From Betaproteobacteria bacterium (GTDB lineage: Bacteria > Pseudomonadota > Gammaproteobacteria > Burkholderiales > Burkholderiaceae_A): a stretch of DNA of 64,000 nucleotides. Made by a program: the position numbers and the translations under genes. Positions 18,458-27,876 of the stretch are shown in pieces. The first letter of the stretch is position 1, and every line of letters starts with the position of its first letter. Under the pieces are notes generated by a model, which saw only the letters and a program-made list of their open reading frames with translations, searched no databases and was not told the DNA's origin. Location: the NCBI GenBank assembly GCA_016868305.1, contig VGHK01000001.1, forward strand, positions 107,721-171,720, given 5' to 3'.

Positions 18458-19457
18458 CTGACGGTTTGTGATGCGCTTGCGTGTGGAGAAGAATGTCTTG
18501 CGCGATAGCCACGCCACTCTGCCAGGCAGCCTCTACGCGGGCGCCTAGGCACCAGTCACCCCCAAGGTAGAGGCGCTGGTCGGACGATGCAAGAAACGGC
18601 TGGCCCAGCGGTGTGCGAACCCGCGCGTACCGCCAACGGTGTGCGGCCGAATATACGACCTGCGTCGGCGATGCCCCAATACGCTCGCAGAGCATGGGAA
18701 CCATTAGCGCGGCAATCTCGGCAGGTTCTTTTTCAAGATGATCCTGGCTAAAGACGGGCCCTGCCTGTGCCACCCACGTCGCTACATTTAGGGCACTACG
18801 CCCAGGTTTACTGCTGTCCTGCGCAATCCATGCGAGTGCATCGCTGGCATCTTCGCGCGTGTTAAACCCCGCATGGTTACCCTCTACTGCAGCCATGAGG
18901 GTAAGGCAGGGGTCATAGGCAACAGCGGCAAGAGGCTCGAGTAGCCGCGTGTTATGCATACCGTTGCTGTCGCCATGGGCAAGCAGTGGGCCAATCTGTG
19001 GCGCAGGCGCGGTAATAACCATGCATGCTGCTATTACCGGGGCGCTGTCTTTGCATTCAATACGCCACCCTGCAGACGTTGGCACGGCCGCGGTTACCTG
19101 TAGGCCTTGTCGCAGGTCCAGCCCGGTAGCCAGATACTTCGCCAGAGAGGCCATTCCCGGCGTACCGACGGTACGCACACCGGTACCGTGTATTGGCCAG
19201 TCTGCTGCCGTGTTCGCCGTCTTCATCTCTGATAAAACTTGTGCAAAGCCGGGCGTTTTTGCAGTGACATACTGCGCGCCGTGGTCGAACTGAAACGATT
19301 CAACCCGACGCGTGGCAAGCCGACCCCCGACACCACGACCCTTATCCATAATTGCGGTTTGTAACCCGGCATCAGTCAGGGCGCGCGCGCAGGCAAGCCC
19401 GGCCATGCCAGACCCCACGATTGCAACTGCAACATGCTCCGGGTTTTCTAAGGACAT
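18447..19457 (-). CDS. FAD-dependent amine-oxidase / renalase-like oxidoreductase
   Basis: The 336-residue product has an N-terminal dinucleotide-binding motif VAIVGSGMAGLACARALTDA, then the FAD-contacting GRGVGGRLATRR and FDHGAQYVTA, which are characteristic of the renalase-like branch of NAD(P)/FAD proteins. The C-terminal FAD segment LYLGGDWCLGARVEAAWQSG is also present. Substrates of bacterial members are mostly unknown; some oxidise inhibitory isomers of NAD(P)H. ATG 19457 is preferred over ATG 19484 because the family starts close to the Rossmann fold. Downstream it overlaps a lipoprotein gene. Confidence 0.82.
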   Translation of the reverse strand: MSLENPEHVAVAIVGSGMAGLACARALTDAGLQTAIMDKGRGVGGRLATRRVESFQFDHGAQYVTAKTPGFAQVLSEMKTANTAADWPIHGTGVRTVGTPGMASLAKYLATGLDLRQGLQVTAAVPTSAGWRIECKDSAPVIAACMVITAPAPQIGPLLAHGDSNGMHNTRLLEPLAAVAYDPCLTLMAAVEGNHAGFNTREDASDALAWIAQDSSKPGRSALNVATWVAQAGPVFSQDHLEKEPAEIAALMVPMLCERIGASPTQVVYSAAHRWRYARVRTPLGQPFLASSDQRLYLGGDWCLGARVEAAWQSGVAIAQDILLHTQAHHKPSDDA

Positions 19458-19604
19458 ACGATGAAGCCTGTCTTTACTATGCAACTGACCACCAATGAAG
19501 ACCGCCCAAAGAACGACAGGGCGTGCAATTGCTCTAATATTAGCGCGCGTCTACTTGCCCTCGCCGAACATTCCGCAAAATAAACCTTTAAAACGCTCTC
19601 CATC

Positions 19605-20681
19605 TTGGACTCAGTCTCACAATTTGCACTCGGTGCTGCGGTTGCCGTATCGCTGCTCGGTCGCCGGACGGCTGCCTGGAAGGCCACCCTTTGGGGTGGG
19701 GCTGTAGCCACCCTGCCTGACCTTGATGCGCTTATTGGCTTCGAGGATGCCATTCTCGATATGACCCGTCATCGTGCCGAGTCGCATGGGTATTTCTATC
19801 TCACCCTTGCTGCGGCCGCTCTCGGCTGGCTGAGCCACCGTGCCTATAAGGCAATGGCCTTTTCGCGGGCGCATCTGGCAATCAGTCTTCGCGACTGGCT
19901 GCTCGCCGCCTGGCTAGTACTGGTGACCCATGCCACGCTCGACTACTTTACGGTCTACGGTACCCAGTTGCTGCAGCCTTTCTCAGACTATCCCTTTGGC
20001 CTGGGCAGCATTTTTATTATCGATCCGCTTTATACCCTGCCCCTGCTTATTGGCCTTATCCTCGCGATCGCGCGACTGGGCCGACAGCCTGTGGTCTGGT
20101 GCCATATAGGGCTTGCGGTGAGCACCCTCTATTTGTTGTGGACGGTTGCAGGCCAGCAGGTCGTTAAGCAGGTGGCATTGCAGAGCCTGCCTGAGGCCCA
20201 CAGTAACGGACGCCTGCTGGTCACGCCCGCGCCGCTCAACACCATTCTCTGGCGACTGGTCTGGGTGAACGACACCTACTATTACGAGGGCTGGTATTCG
20301 TTTTTTGATGCCACGAAAACCGTGAAGTGGGAGCGTTACGACCGAGGCGCCGACCTCATCGCCCAGCACGCAGACCATCCTGGCGTCTCCCGCGTTGCGG
20401 CCTTTAGCCAAGGGTTTTATCGCATGGGCTTGGATTACCAAGCGGGCGAGCCGCAGGTTTTTGTCACCGACCTGCGTATGGGACAGGAGCCTTTTTATGT
20501 GTTTCACTTTGGGCTGGGCAGTCCCGATGCTCAAGGCACTTTACCCAACACAGTCGCAACTATTAAACGTGGCCGCCCAGATCTGGCCTCGGGGCTTCCC
20601 TGGCTAAAGGCCCGGGCTCTGGCAGATACTGAGCTCTCGCTTGTCGACTGGCTGGTCTTTCGGAAAGAAGACGCCCGCTAG
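19605..20681 (+). CDS. Membrane-bound metal-dependent hydrolase (YdjM/DUF457-like)
   Basis: The 358-residue product has the pattern of the LexA-regulated YdjM/DUF457 membrane hydrolase family: an N-terminal segment with WGGAVATLPDLDAL, a histidine motif TRHRAESHGYFYL, and a second site THATLDYFTVYGTQLLQPFS, all of which could bind metal near the membrane. Four to five hydrophobic helices occupy the first 190 residues, followed by a soluble C-terminal half. The start TTG 19605 is the only one that keeps the first motif intact; no strong Shine-Dalgarno is visible. It is convergent with prfC. The biochemical activity of the family is not established. Confidence 0.75.
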   Translation: MDSVSQFALGAAVAVSLLGRRTAAWKATLWGGAVATLPDLDALIGFEDAILDMTRHRAESHGYFYLTLAAAALGWLSHRAYKAMAFSRAHLAISLRDWLLAAWLVLVTHATLDYFTVYGTQLLQPFSDYPFGLGSIFIIDPLYTLPLLIGLILAIARLGRQPVVWCHIGLAVSTLYLLWTVAGQQVVKQVALQSLPEAHSNGRLLVTPAPLNTILWRLVWVNDTYYYEGWYSFFDATKTVKWERYDRGADLIAQHADHPGVSRVAAFSQGFYRMGLDYQAGEPQVFVTDLRMGQEPFYVFHFGLGSPDAQGTLPNTVATIKRGRPDLASGLPWLKARALADTELSLVDWLVFRKEDAR

Positions 20682-20698
20682 GCGTAGGTGCTAATCGT

Positions 20699-22309
20699 CT
20701 AAGCAGCGAGCCCTGCCTGAAAGATCAGGCCCGAGTGCTCCCGCAACGCGTGAAACTGAATGTCCGGCCAGCGCTCCTTGGCAATATTGAGCTCCGAGCT
20801 ATGACTGGCCAGGAAAGCTGGCGCATTCACAGCGTCTTCTGCAACCCGGTACGAGTTTTGTTTTATGAAGTCTTTGAGCGTGGCCTCTTTGCTGCTGGTA
20901 ATCCAGCGGGCCATCCGAAACTTCGTGGGCACCAGCCTAGCCTCTACCCCGTACTCGTGCTTGAGCCGGTGCAGCACCACCTCAAACTGCAGCTGCCCCA
21001 CTGCGCCCAGCAGCATGGTGCCCCCATCCATGGGCCGAAAGACCTGAATCGCCCCCTCTTCACCAAGCTGAACCAGCCCTGTGCGAAGCTTTTTAATCTT
21101 TAAAGGATCTGCCACCTCTACGGCCTGAAAGAGCTCGGGTGCGAAAAAGGGCAGTCCCGTAAACTGTAGGGTTTCGCCTTCGGTGAGGGTATCGCCTAGC
21201 TGAAGGGTGCCGTGGTTGGGAATACCAATAATGTCGCCGGGATAGGCGTCTTCGAGAAGGTCGCGGCGCTGCGACAGAAACGAAACCGCATTGCTGGTAC
21301 GAATATCTTTTCCGGTACGCGCCACCCGCAGGCTCATGCCGCGTTCGAACCGCCCCGCGTAGACCCGCAAAAACGCAATTCGGTCACGGTGGGCGGGGTC
21401 CATATTGGCCTGCACCTTAAAGACCACCCCAGCAAACTTTCCTTCCTTTGGCTCGACCGGCCTCTGAAGGCTCTCGCGCGGGCCTGGGGCTGGGGCGAGT
21501 TCGACCAAGGCGTCAAGCACCTCGCGTACGCCAAAGTTATTAATTGCAGACCCAAAAAAGAGTGGTGTCTGCCGACCTTGCAGAAAAGCCTCTCGGTCAA
21601 ATGTCGGTGTGGCGGTCTGTACGAGTTCGATCTCTTGCCGGGCGTGGTCAAACGTAGCGCCAAACCGAGTAGCGTTATCGGGGTGATCAAGCCCCTCGAT
21701 AATTTCTATGTCTTCAGCACGTCGGTCTTCGCCCGGGGTAAAGACCCGTATGCGGTTTTCTTGCAGGTCAAAGACGCCATGAAAATCTTTGCCCATGCCC
21801 ACGGGCCAGGTAAAGGGCACTACCGACATTCCCAAGGTGCGCTCTATTTCATCTAACAGGTCAAGCGGCGGCTGTACCTCGCGGTCCATCTTATTAATGA
21901 AGGTGAGAATGGGCGTGTTACGTGCGCGACAGACCTCTAATAGCCGCAGGGTCTGCGATTCCACGCCGTTGGCAGCATCGATCACCATCAGTGCCGCGTC
22001 TACGGCAGTAAGCACCCGATAGGTGTCTTCTGAGAAGTCTTGGTGTCCTGGGGTATCGAGCAGATTAATAACGCAGTCGCGGTATTCCATTTGCATGACC
22101 GAACTCGCCACCGAAATGCCCCGCTGCTTCTCGATCTCCATCCAGTCTGAGGTGGCATGCCGGGAAGACTTGCGCGCCTTTACGGTACCCGCGATATGGA
22201 TGGCACCTGCGTAGAGCAGGAGCTTTTCGGTGAGGGTTGTCTTTCCCGCGTCGGGGTGGGAAATAATGGCAAAGGTGCGCCGACGTGCGGCTTCTTGGGT
22301 GATCTGCAT
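20699..22309 (-). CDS. prfC: Peptide chain release factor 3
   Basis: RF3 is the GTPase that recycles RF1/RF2 from the ribosome after peptide release. The 536-residue protein has G1 ISHPDAGKTT, switch I RGISVASSV, G3 DTPGHQDF and G4 NKMDRE, followed by EF-G-like domain 2 and the RF3-specific C-terminal domain (GAIQVFRPMDGGTMLLGAVG, QLQFEVVLHRLKHEYGVEA). Length and motifs are complete. It is divergent from the GAPDH-arsJ-pst block, with under 100 bp between the start codons. Confidence 0.96.
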   Translation of the reverse strand: MQITQEAARRRTFAIISHPDAGKTTLTEKLLLYAGAIHIAGTVKARKSSRHATSDWMEIEKQRGISVASSVMQMEYRDCVINLLDTPGHQDFSEDTYRVLTAVDAALMVIDAANGVESQTLRLLEVCRARNTPILTFINKMDREVQPPLDLLDEIERTLGMSVVPFTWPVGMGKDFHGVFDLQENRIRVFTPGEDRRAEDIEIIEGLDHPDNATRFGATFDHARQEIELVQTATPTFDREAFLQGRQTPLFFGSAINNFGVREVLDALVELAPAPGPRESLQRPVEPKEGKFAGVVFKVQANMDPAHRDRIAFLRVYAGRFERGMSLRVARTGKDIRTSNAVSFLSQRRDLLEDAYPGDIIGIPNHGTLQLGDTLTEGETLQFTGLPFFAPELFQAVEVADPLKIKKLRTGLVQLGEEGAIQVFRPMDGGTMLLGAVGQLQFEVVLHRLKHEYGVEARLVPTKFRMARWITSSKEATLKDFIKQNSYRVAEDAVNAPAFLASHSSELNIAKERWPDIQFHALREHSGLIFQAGLAA

Positions 22310-22405
22310 ACGAGACCGAGATTATATCTGGCAAGACATTCGTAACATGGTTGTCATATTTGCCCGGCATTCTTTGGTGTTTAAGAATTTGTTGAAGAAA
22401 TACGA

Positions 22406-23464
22406 ATGCGGGTAGGAATCAACGGAACGGGTCGCATTGGCCGACTCGCCATGCGGGCGGCTATGGGAGCGGCCGATCGGCCAAACGACGACCCGCGTGG
22501 CGCCAATCGGCTCGATATCGTGCACATCAACGAAATCAAAGGTGGTGTGGCCGCCACGGCCCACCTCCTGGCCTTTGACAGTGTTCAGGGGCGATGGCGG
22601 GCAGATATCCAGGCTAATGAGCAGTCCCAGTCGATTCGCATTCACGATGGCGCAAGCAACAGTACGGTCTCGTTTTCGAGTGCAGCGCAGCCGGCCGATA
22701 TTGCCTGGGGAGACCTGGGGGTAGACCTGGTACTCGAATGCACCGGTAAGTTTCTCTCGCCAGAGTCGCTGCAGGGGCGCTTCGATCGCGGAGCAAAGCG
22801 GGTCATCGTCTCGGCACCCGTAAAGTTTGAAGAGGTCTTAAATGTGGTGGTGGGCGTCAACGAATCGCTCTACGACCCGTCGCGCCATCGCATTGTGACT
22901 GCAGCCTCCTGCACGACCAACTGCCTGGCCCCCGTGGTGAAGGTGGTGCACGAGAATCTGGGTATTCGTCATGGTCAGATTACGACCATCCATAACCCTA
23001 CCAATACCAATCTGGTGGTCGATGCCCCCCACAAAGACCTGCGCCGTGCGCGCAGCGCCATGCTCAGCCTTGCGCCCACAACCACCGGCAGTGCCACGGC
23101 CATCGCGCTGATCTACCCCGAGCTTAAGGGCAAGCTCAATGGCCATGCGGTACGTGCCCCCAACCTCAATGCCTCGCTTACCGACTGCGTTTTTGAACTG
23201 CAAAGGGCCACCACCGCAGAAGAGGTCAACGGCCTTTTTGCGCAGGCGGCCCGAGGCGGGTTGGCCGGTATTCTCGGCTACGAAACCTTGCCTCTGGTCA
23301 GTGCCGACTATGCCCGCGACACCCGCAGCAGTATTGTGGACGCGCCATCCACCATGGTGACCGACGGCACGCTCTTAAAAGTCTATGCCTGGTATGACAA
23401 TGAGATGGGCTATGCCTGTCGTATGGTAGACCTCGCCTGCCATCTAAAAGCAGCAGGCCTGTAG
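22406..23464 (+). CDS. gap: Glyceraldehyde-3-phosphate dehydrogenase of the ArsJ-associated type
   Basis: The Rossmann start [19 protein letters not shown] and the catalytic cysteine segment [17 protein letters not shown] identify a phosphorylating GAPDH (352 residues). The N-terminal insertion [20 protein letters not shown] and the immediate arsJ neighbour are features of the arsenate-resistance subtype. In that pathway GAPDH uses arsenate in place of phosphate to make 1-arseno-3-phosphoglycerate, which ArsJ exports, where it breaks down. The stop is 3 bp before the arsJ GTG, so the two are one operon. A single perfect Pho half-site lies 50 bp upstream. A glycolytic role as well cannot be excluded from sequence. 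Confidence 0.88.
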   Translation: MRVGINGTGRIGRLAMRAAMGAADRPNDDPRGANRLDIVHINEIKGGVAATAHLLAFDSVQGRWRADIQANEQSQSIRIHDGASNSTVSFSSAAQPADIAWGDLGVDLVLECTGKFLSPESLQGRFDRGAKRVIVSAPVKFEEVLNVVVGVNESLYDPSRHRIVTAASCTTNCLAPVVKVVHENLGIRHGQITTIHNPTNTNLVVDAPHKDLRRARSAMLSLAPTTTGSATAIALIYPELKGKLNGHAVRAPNLNASLTDCVFELQRATTAEEVNGLFAQAARGGLAGILGYETLPLVSADYARDTRSSIVDAPSTMVTDGTLLKVYAWYDNEMGYACRMVDLACHLKAAGL

Positions 23465-23467
23465 CCT

Positions 23468-24733
23468 GTGTCTGATGCGTCTTCGTCTGGGCCGCCAGCA
23501 GCAGGGGTAAGGTCTTATCTTGCGGTAACCGCAGCCTACTGGGGCTTTACGCTCACCGACGGCGCGTTGCGCATGTTGGTCTTGCTGCACTTCTTTAAGC
23601 TGGGCTACTCGCCCTTTACGCTCGCCTTTTTGTTTCTACTCTATGAGGCAGCAGGAATCGTTGCCAACCTGATTGGCGGCTGGCTAGCCACCCGGTTCGG
23701 CATTCCGCGCATGCTGGTGGTGGGGCTTTCTACCCAGATCGTTGGCTTCCTGCTCTTATCCATGGTCTCGCCCGACTGGTCTGCCACCCTATCTGTGGCA
23801 TGGGTCGTCATGGCCCAGGGCGTCTGTGGCGTTGCCAAAGACCTCACCAAGACCGCCAGTAAGTCGGCTATTAAGCTCACCGCAGGCTCGGGGTCTTCGC
23901 GTCTGTTTAAATGGGTCGCCTGGTTTACCGGCAGCAAGAACGCCATGAAGGGTGTGGGCTTCTTCTTGGGCGGCCTACTGCTCGAGGCTGCGGGGTTTCA
24001 ATGGGCCCTTTGGATCATGGCGGCATTGTTGGCCTTGGTGCTCGTTGCGGTGGTGGTGCTTCTTCCGTTTGGCCTGGGAAAGTCCAAGCCCTCAAAGTCC
24101 GCTAAAGAGTTTCTGTCGAAATCCCGGGCGCTTAACCTGCTGGCTGCAGGCCGCATGGCGCTCTTCGGTGCCCGCGATGTCTGGTTTGTGGTTGGGGTTC
24201 CGGTATTTCTCTACGCCCAGGGCTGGACTTTCACCATGGTGGGGGGCTTTATGGCCGCCTGGACCATCGGCTATGGGCTGGTGCAGGCGATCGCACCGAG
24301 TCTTGTGGGGCGAAGTACCGACGGCCTGTCGCGTGAGGTTCCTGCCGCCCGCCTCTGGGCAGGGCTATTAACCCTTGTACCACTGGTCTTAGCGCTGGTG
24401 GTCTGGAAGGCATGGGCACCGGTGGATATCTGGCTGGTACTGGGGCTTGGTCTTTTTGGATTTCTGTTTGCCGTTAACTCCTCGGTGCACTCTTACCTGG
24501 TGCTTGCCTATGCGGGGTCAGAGAAGGCCGCCGAAGACGTGGGCTTTTACTACGCGGCCAATGCGGCAGGGCGGTTTCTGGGCACTTTGTTTTCGGGGCT
24601 ATTGTATGGATGGGGTGGGCTGGAGGCCTGTCTTATTGGGTCTGCGGTAATGCTCTTTGTCTGCCTGCTCTTTACCTTAGCCATGCCTGCGCGGGCGACC
24701 GAAGAACTGTCATCAAACCGTAATCTTCTCTAG
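23468..24733 (+). CDS. arsJ: Organoarsenical efflux MFS transporter ArsJ
   Basis: This 421-residue major facilitator protein has about 12 hydrophobic segments and ArsJ-type segments such as WGFTLTDGALRMLVLLHFF, LLYEAAGIVANLIGGWLATR, GVAKDLTKTASKSAIKL and the late AYAGSEKAAEDVGFYYAAN. ArsJ exports 1-arseno-3-phosphoglycerate made by the linked GAPDH, giving arsenate resistance. GTG start 3 bp after the gap stop. pstS follows 100 bp downstream on the same strand, so arsenate export and phosphate uptake are neighbours here. No arsR-like repressor gene is present in the block. Confidence 0.9.
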   Translation: MSDASSSGPPAAGVRSYLAVTAAYWGFTLTDGALRMLVLLHFFKLGYSPFTLAFLFLLYEAAGIVANLIGGWLATRFGIPRMLVVGLSTQIVGFLLLSMVSPDWSATLSVAWVVMAQGVCGVAKDLTKTASKSAIKLTAGSGSSRLFKWVAWFTGSKNAMKGVGFFLGGLLLEAAGFQWALWIMAALLALVLVAVVVLLPFGLGKSKPSKSAKEFLSKSRALNLLAAGRMALFGARDVWFVVGVPVFLYAQGWTFTMVGGFMAAWTIGYGLVQAIAPSLVGRSTDGLSREVPAARLWAGLLTLVPLVLALVVWKAWAPVDIWLVLGLGLFGFLFAVNSSVHSYLVLAYAGSEKAAEDVGFYYAANAAGRFLGTLFSGLLYGWGGLEACLIGSAVMLFVCLLFTLAMPARATEELSSNRNLL

Positions 24734-24833
24734 GTAGAGTTCCGGCTGAAACGGTAATCAAGCAACGTTGTACAGCACTTGGGTTTCGTTTAAAGCAGTT
24801 TCCTTCCAACCACTCTCGATGAGGCGTATTGTC

Positions 24834-25862
24834 ATGAGAAGATCGTTTATCAAATCCCTGATCGGTGGCGCAGCACTTGCCTTCGGTCTTAACGCTGCCC
24901 AGGCCGCTGACATTACCGGCGCCGGCGCGACGTTCCCGTTCCCCGTCTTTGCCAAATGGGCTGAGGACTATAAAAAAGCTACCGGTACGGGCCTTAACTA
25001 CCAGTCGATCGGTTCTTCTGGTGGTATTCGCCAGATTCGTGCGAAAACGGTGACCTTTGGTGCCACAGATGCGCCTTTGAGCGGTGCTGACCTCGACAAG
25101 GACGGTATGGTGCAGTTTCCGGTCATCCTTGGCGGCGTGGTTCCCATTTTTAACCTAGAAGGTTTTGCCCCAGGCGAACTGCGTGTCAACGGTGAAGTTC
25201 TTGCCGAAATGTTCATGGGCTGGATCGTGAAATGGAACGATCCCAAGATTGCAGCGCTCAACCCTGGCAAGAAACTGCCTGATCAAACGATCACCGTAGC
25301 CCACCGTGCCGATGGTTCTGGTACCACCTTTATCTTTACCGACTATCTCAATGAGGTCAGCAAGGTCTGGGCAGAAAAGGTCGGCAAAGGTGCTGCTGTC
25401 AAATGGCCCGCTGCCTCCTCTGTGGGTGGTAAGGGTAACGAGGGCGTCGCGGCCAACGTATCGCGTGTTCGTGGTTCGATCGGCTATGTCGAGTACGCCT
25501 ATGCCAAGCGCAACAAGATCCCCCACATGCAGATGCTCAACCGTGATGGTCAGTACGTAAATCCTGATGATTCCACCTTTGCTGCTGCGGCAGCCGGTGC
25601 TGACTGGTTTGGTACACCTGGTATGGGCATCTCTCTGGTAAATCAAAAAGGCGCAACCTCCTGGCCGATCTCTGGTGCCTCGTTTGCCCTGATGTACAAG
25701 AGTCCAGATAATAAGGCAGCCTCTGCCGAAGTGATCAAGTTCTTCGACTGGGCGTTTAAGAACGGTAAGAAACAGGCGCTAGATCTCGACTACGTGCCTC
25801 TGCCTGATGCCCTGACGAGTCAGATCGCATCGAAAGTCTGGTCGCAAATCAATAATAAGTAA
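24834..25862 (+). CDS. pstS: Phosphate-binding periplasmic protein PstS
   Basis: PstS is the periplasmic receptor of the high-affinity phosphate ABC transporter. The 342-residue product has a signal peptide (MRRSFIKSLIGGAALAFGLN, cleaved after AQA) and the mature start ADITGAGATFPFPVFAKWAE. Phosphate-binding segments follow: SIGSSGGIRQI, TFGATDAPLSG, HRADGSGTTFIFTDYL and VGGKGNEGVAANV. An upstream in-frame ATG at 24819 would only lengthen the leader. I saw no clear Pho box in the 100 bp before it, so it may be read through from gap-arsJ. Confidence 0.96.
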   Translation: MRRSFIKSLIGGAALAFGLNAAQAADITGAGATFPFPVFAKWAEDYKKATGTGLNYQSIGSSGGIRQIRAKTVTFGATDAPLSGADLDKDGMVQFPVILGGVVPIFNLEGFAPGELRVNGEVLAEMFMGWIVKWNDPKIAALNPGKKLPDQTITVAHRADGSGTTFIFTDYLNEVSKVWAEKVGKGAAVKWPAASSVGGKGNEGVAANVSRVRGSIGYVEYAYAKRNKIPHMQMLNRDGQYVNPDDSTFAAAAAGADWFGTPGMGISLVNQKGATSWPISGASFALMYKSPDNKAASAEVIKFFDWAFKNGKKQALDLDYVPLPDALTSQIASKVWSQINNK

Positions 25863-25898
25863 TGCTGTCGATAGTGCATTAATCCTCGTTGTCTTGAA

Positions 25899-25929
25899 CT
25901 CGGGCATCTCGGTGCCCGGGTTTTTCTTG
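25899..25929 (+). terminator. Intrinsic terminator / attenuator between pstS and pstC
   Basis: An 8-bp stem, CTCGGGCA (25899-25906) with TGCCCGGG (25913-25920, one G-U pair), has a 6-base loop and is followed directly by a T-rich tract at 25921-25929. Such a partial terminator after pstS would make much more binding protein than permease, as is common in binding-protein ABC operons. Confidence 0.75.
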
Positions 25930-25952
25930 TAAAGCCCTCAAAGGTGTCCTCC

Positions 25953-26939
25953 ATGTCGACCGAATCCTCCACCAGTGGCATGCTTGATCCCCAGATGCTC
26001 GCCGTTGTTAAACGGCAGCGGTGGCAGGATTTTTTCTTTCACAAAATCACAATGTCTTTTTCTTTGCTGGTGCTGTTGGCACTGGCGGGAATAATTGTCT
26101 CGTTACTGATTAACGCTTGGCCGGCATTCGCCAAATTTGGCCTCCCGTTTATCTGGACTGTCGAATGGGACATCATCAACCAAGAGTTTGGTGCTGCGAT
26201 TGCGATCTTTGGCACGCTGGTGAGTTCGGCAATCGCTCTGGTCATTGCTGTTCCCCTTGCTTTTGGTATAGCCCTGTTTCTTACGGAGACCTGCCCGGTC
26301 TGGCTCAGGCGGCCACTGGGTACTGCCATTGAGCTTCTTGCGGCTGTGCCCTCAATTATCTACGGCATGTTTGGTCTTTTTGTATTTGCCCCGCTCTTTG
26401 CCGAGTATGGCCAGCCCGCCTTGCAGTCTACGCTTGGCCAGATGCCGCTTATCGGCCCCCTCTTTGGTGGCGCCATGAACGGTATCGGTCTTCTGGCAGC
26501 CGGCCTTATCCTTGCCTTTATGATTCTTCCGTTTATCGCGGCGGTGATGCGCGATGTCTTTGAAATCGTTCCTCCTATTCTTCGCGAGTCGGCCTATGGT
26601 GTGGGCTGCACCACCTGGGAGGTCGTGCGCTATGTGGTGCTCCCCTACACCCAGACCGGTGTGATTGGCGGCATTATGTTGGGTCTGGGCCGCGCTCTAG
26701 GCGAGACCATGGCGGTTACGTTTGTGATTGGTAACTCCCAACGACTCATCGCCTCCTTTTTTGCACCGGGTACCTCGATTGCCTCTACGCTTGCCAACGA
26801 GTTTGCCGAGGCCGACGACTTCCACCTGTCCACCTTGTTTGCCTTGGGCTTCCTGCTCTTTGTGATTACCTTCTTCGTCTTGGCGGCTGCCAAGCTTCTG
26901 ATCATTCGTACCGAGCGGGCCAAGGGCTCCAAGACCTAA
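25953..26939 (+). CDS. pstC: Phosphate ABC transporter permease PstC
   Basis: PstC is one of two permease subunits of the phosphate transporter. The 328-residue product has about six membrane helices and the conserved cytoplasmic EAA-type loop [20 protein letters not shown] followed by [12 protein letters not shown]. The N-terminal cytoplasmic tail is about 35 residues. ATG 25953 is preferred to GTG 25944 because AAGG at 25941-25944 is well spaced for it. Confidence 0.95.
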   Translation: MSTESSTSGMLDPQMLAVVKRQRWQDFFFHKITMSFSLLVLLALAGIIVSLLINAWPAFAKFGLPFIWTVEWDIINQEFGAAIAIFGTLVSSAIALVIAVPLAFGIALFLTETCPVWLRRPLGTAIELLAAVPSIIYGMFGLFVFAPLFAEYGQPALQSTLGQMPLIGPLFGGAMNGIGLLAAGLILAFMILPFIAAVMRDVFEIVPPILRESAYGVGCTTWEVVRYVVLPYTQTGVIGGIMLGLGRALGETMAVTFVIGNSQRLIASFFAPGTSIASTLANEFAEADDFHLSTLFALGFLLFVITFFVLAAAKLLIIRTERAKGSKT

Positions 26940-26956
26940 CAAGATACAAAGGACGC

Positions 26957-27811
26957 ATGGCTATGAACCAATCGCTCTACAACAAGCGCAAGCGGGTAAA
27001 TCAGGTGGGCCTGACGCTGTCCATGACGGCCATGGCACTCGGCCTGTTTGTACTGCTCTGGATTCTTTTTATTCTCTTTAAGAATGGCTTTGAGGCGCTT
27101 AACTGGGCGATCTTCACACAGTCGACACCCGCCCCAGGCTCTGAGGGCGGAGGGTTGGCAAATGCCATCGTCGGTAGCGCCATGATGATTGCCGTAACAG
27201 CCTTTATAAGTACCCCTATCGGTGTTTTTGCCGGTGTCTATCTGGCTGAGTACGGTGACAGTAGTAAAACCGCCGCGGTTACAAGGTTTGTTACCGACAT
27301 CATGCTATCTGCCCCCTCTATCGTCTTGGGCCTGTTTGTCTACGCTATTCTGGTGGCGCAGGTAAAGCATTTCTCGGGCTGGGCCGGCTCGCTTGCTTTG
27401 GCGCTGATTGCGATCCCTGTGGTGGTAAGAACCACCGAGAATATGCTGCGTCTGGTACCCGGAAGCCTTCGTGAGGCTGCCTACTCCTTGGGTGCTCCGC
27501 AGTGGAAGGTCGCTACCTTCGTTACCCTGCGAGCAGCCAAGGCGGGCGTCGTTACGGGTCTACTTCTGGCGCTTGCCCGCATCAGCGGTGAGACCGCACC
27601 ATTGCTGTTTACGGCTCTGAACAACCAGTTTTTCTCTACCAACATGAATGCACCAATGGCCAACCTGCCGGTGGTCATCTTCCAGTTTGCCATGAGCCCC
27701 TATGACAATTGGATCCGTCTGGCCTGGGGTGGCGCATTGATTATCACCCTCACGGTTCTGGTGTTAAACATTATTGCCCGGGTGTTATTCCGAGATAAGG
27801 TCAAGGTCTAG
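26957..27811 (+). CDS. pstA: Phosphate ABC transporter permease PstA
   Basis: PstA is the second permease subunit. The 284-residue product has six predicted helices and the loop [20 protein letters not shown] followed by [20 protein letters not shown], matching PstA rather than PstC. AAAGGA precedes the ATG at 26957; ATG 26963 is an alternative. It sits 17 bp after pstC. Confidence 0.95.
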   Translation: MAMNQSLYNKRKRVNQVGLTLSMTAMALGLFVLLWILFILFKNGFEALNWAIFTQSTPAPGSEGGGLANAIVGSAMMIAVTAFISTPIGVFAGVYLAEYGDSSKTAAVTRFVTDIMLSAPSIVLGLFVYAILVAQVKHFSGWAGSLALALIAIPVVVRTTENMLRLVPGSLREAAYSLGAPQWKVATFVTLRAAKAGVVTGLLLALARISGETAPLLFTALNNQFFSTNMNAPMANLPVVIFQFAMSPYDNWIRLAWGGALIITLTVLVLNIIARVLFRDKVKV

Positions 27812-27876
27812 GTACCGTGACCCCATCGCCGACCTGATATCCATTTAAGAATCTGTTTCTAGAGAGAAAGACGACA

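Noticed and set aside
24734..24833. Possible Pho box directly before pstS (CTGAAAC, TTGTACA at 11-bp multiples)
   Set aside because: Only two of four positions resemble the consensus, each with two or three mismatches, and the intermediate repeat does not match at all.
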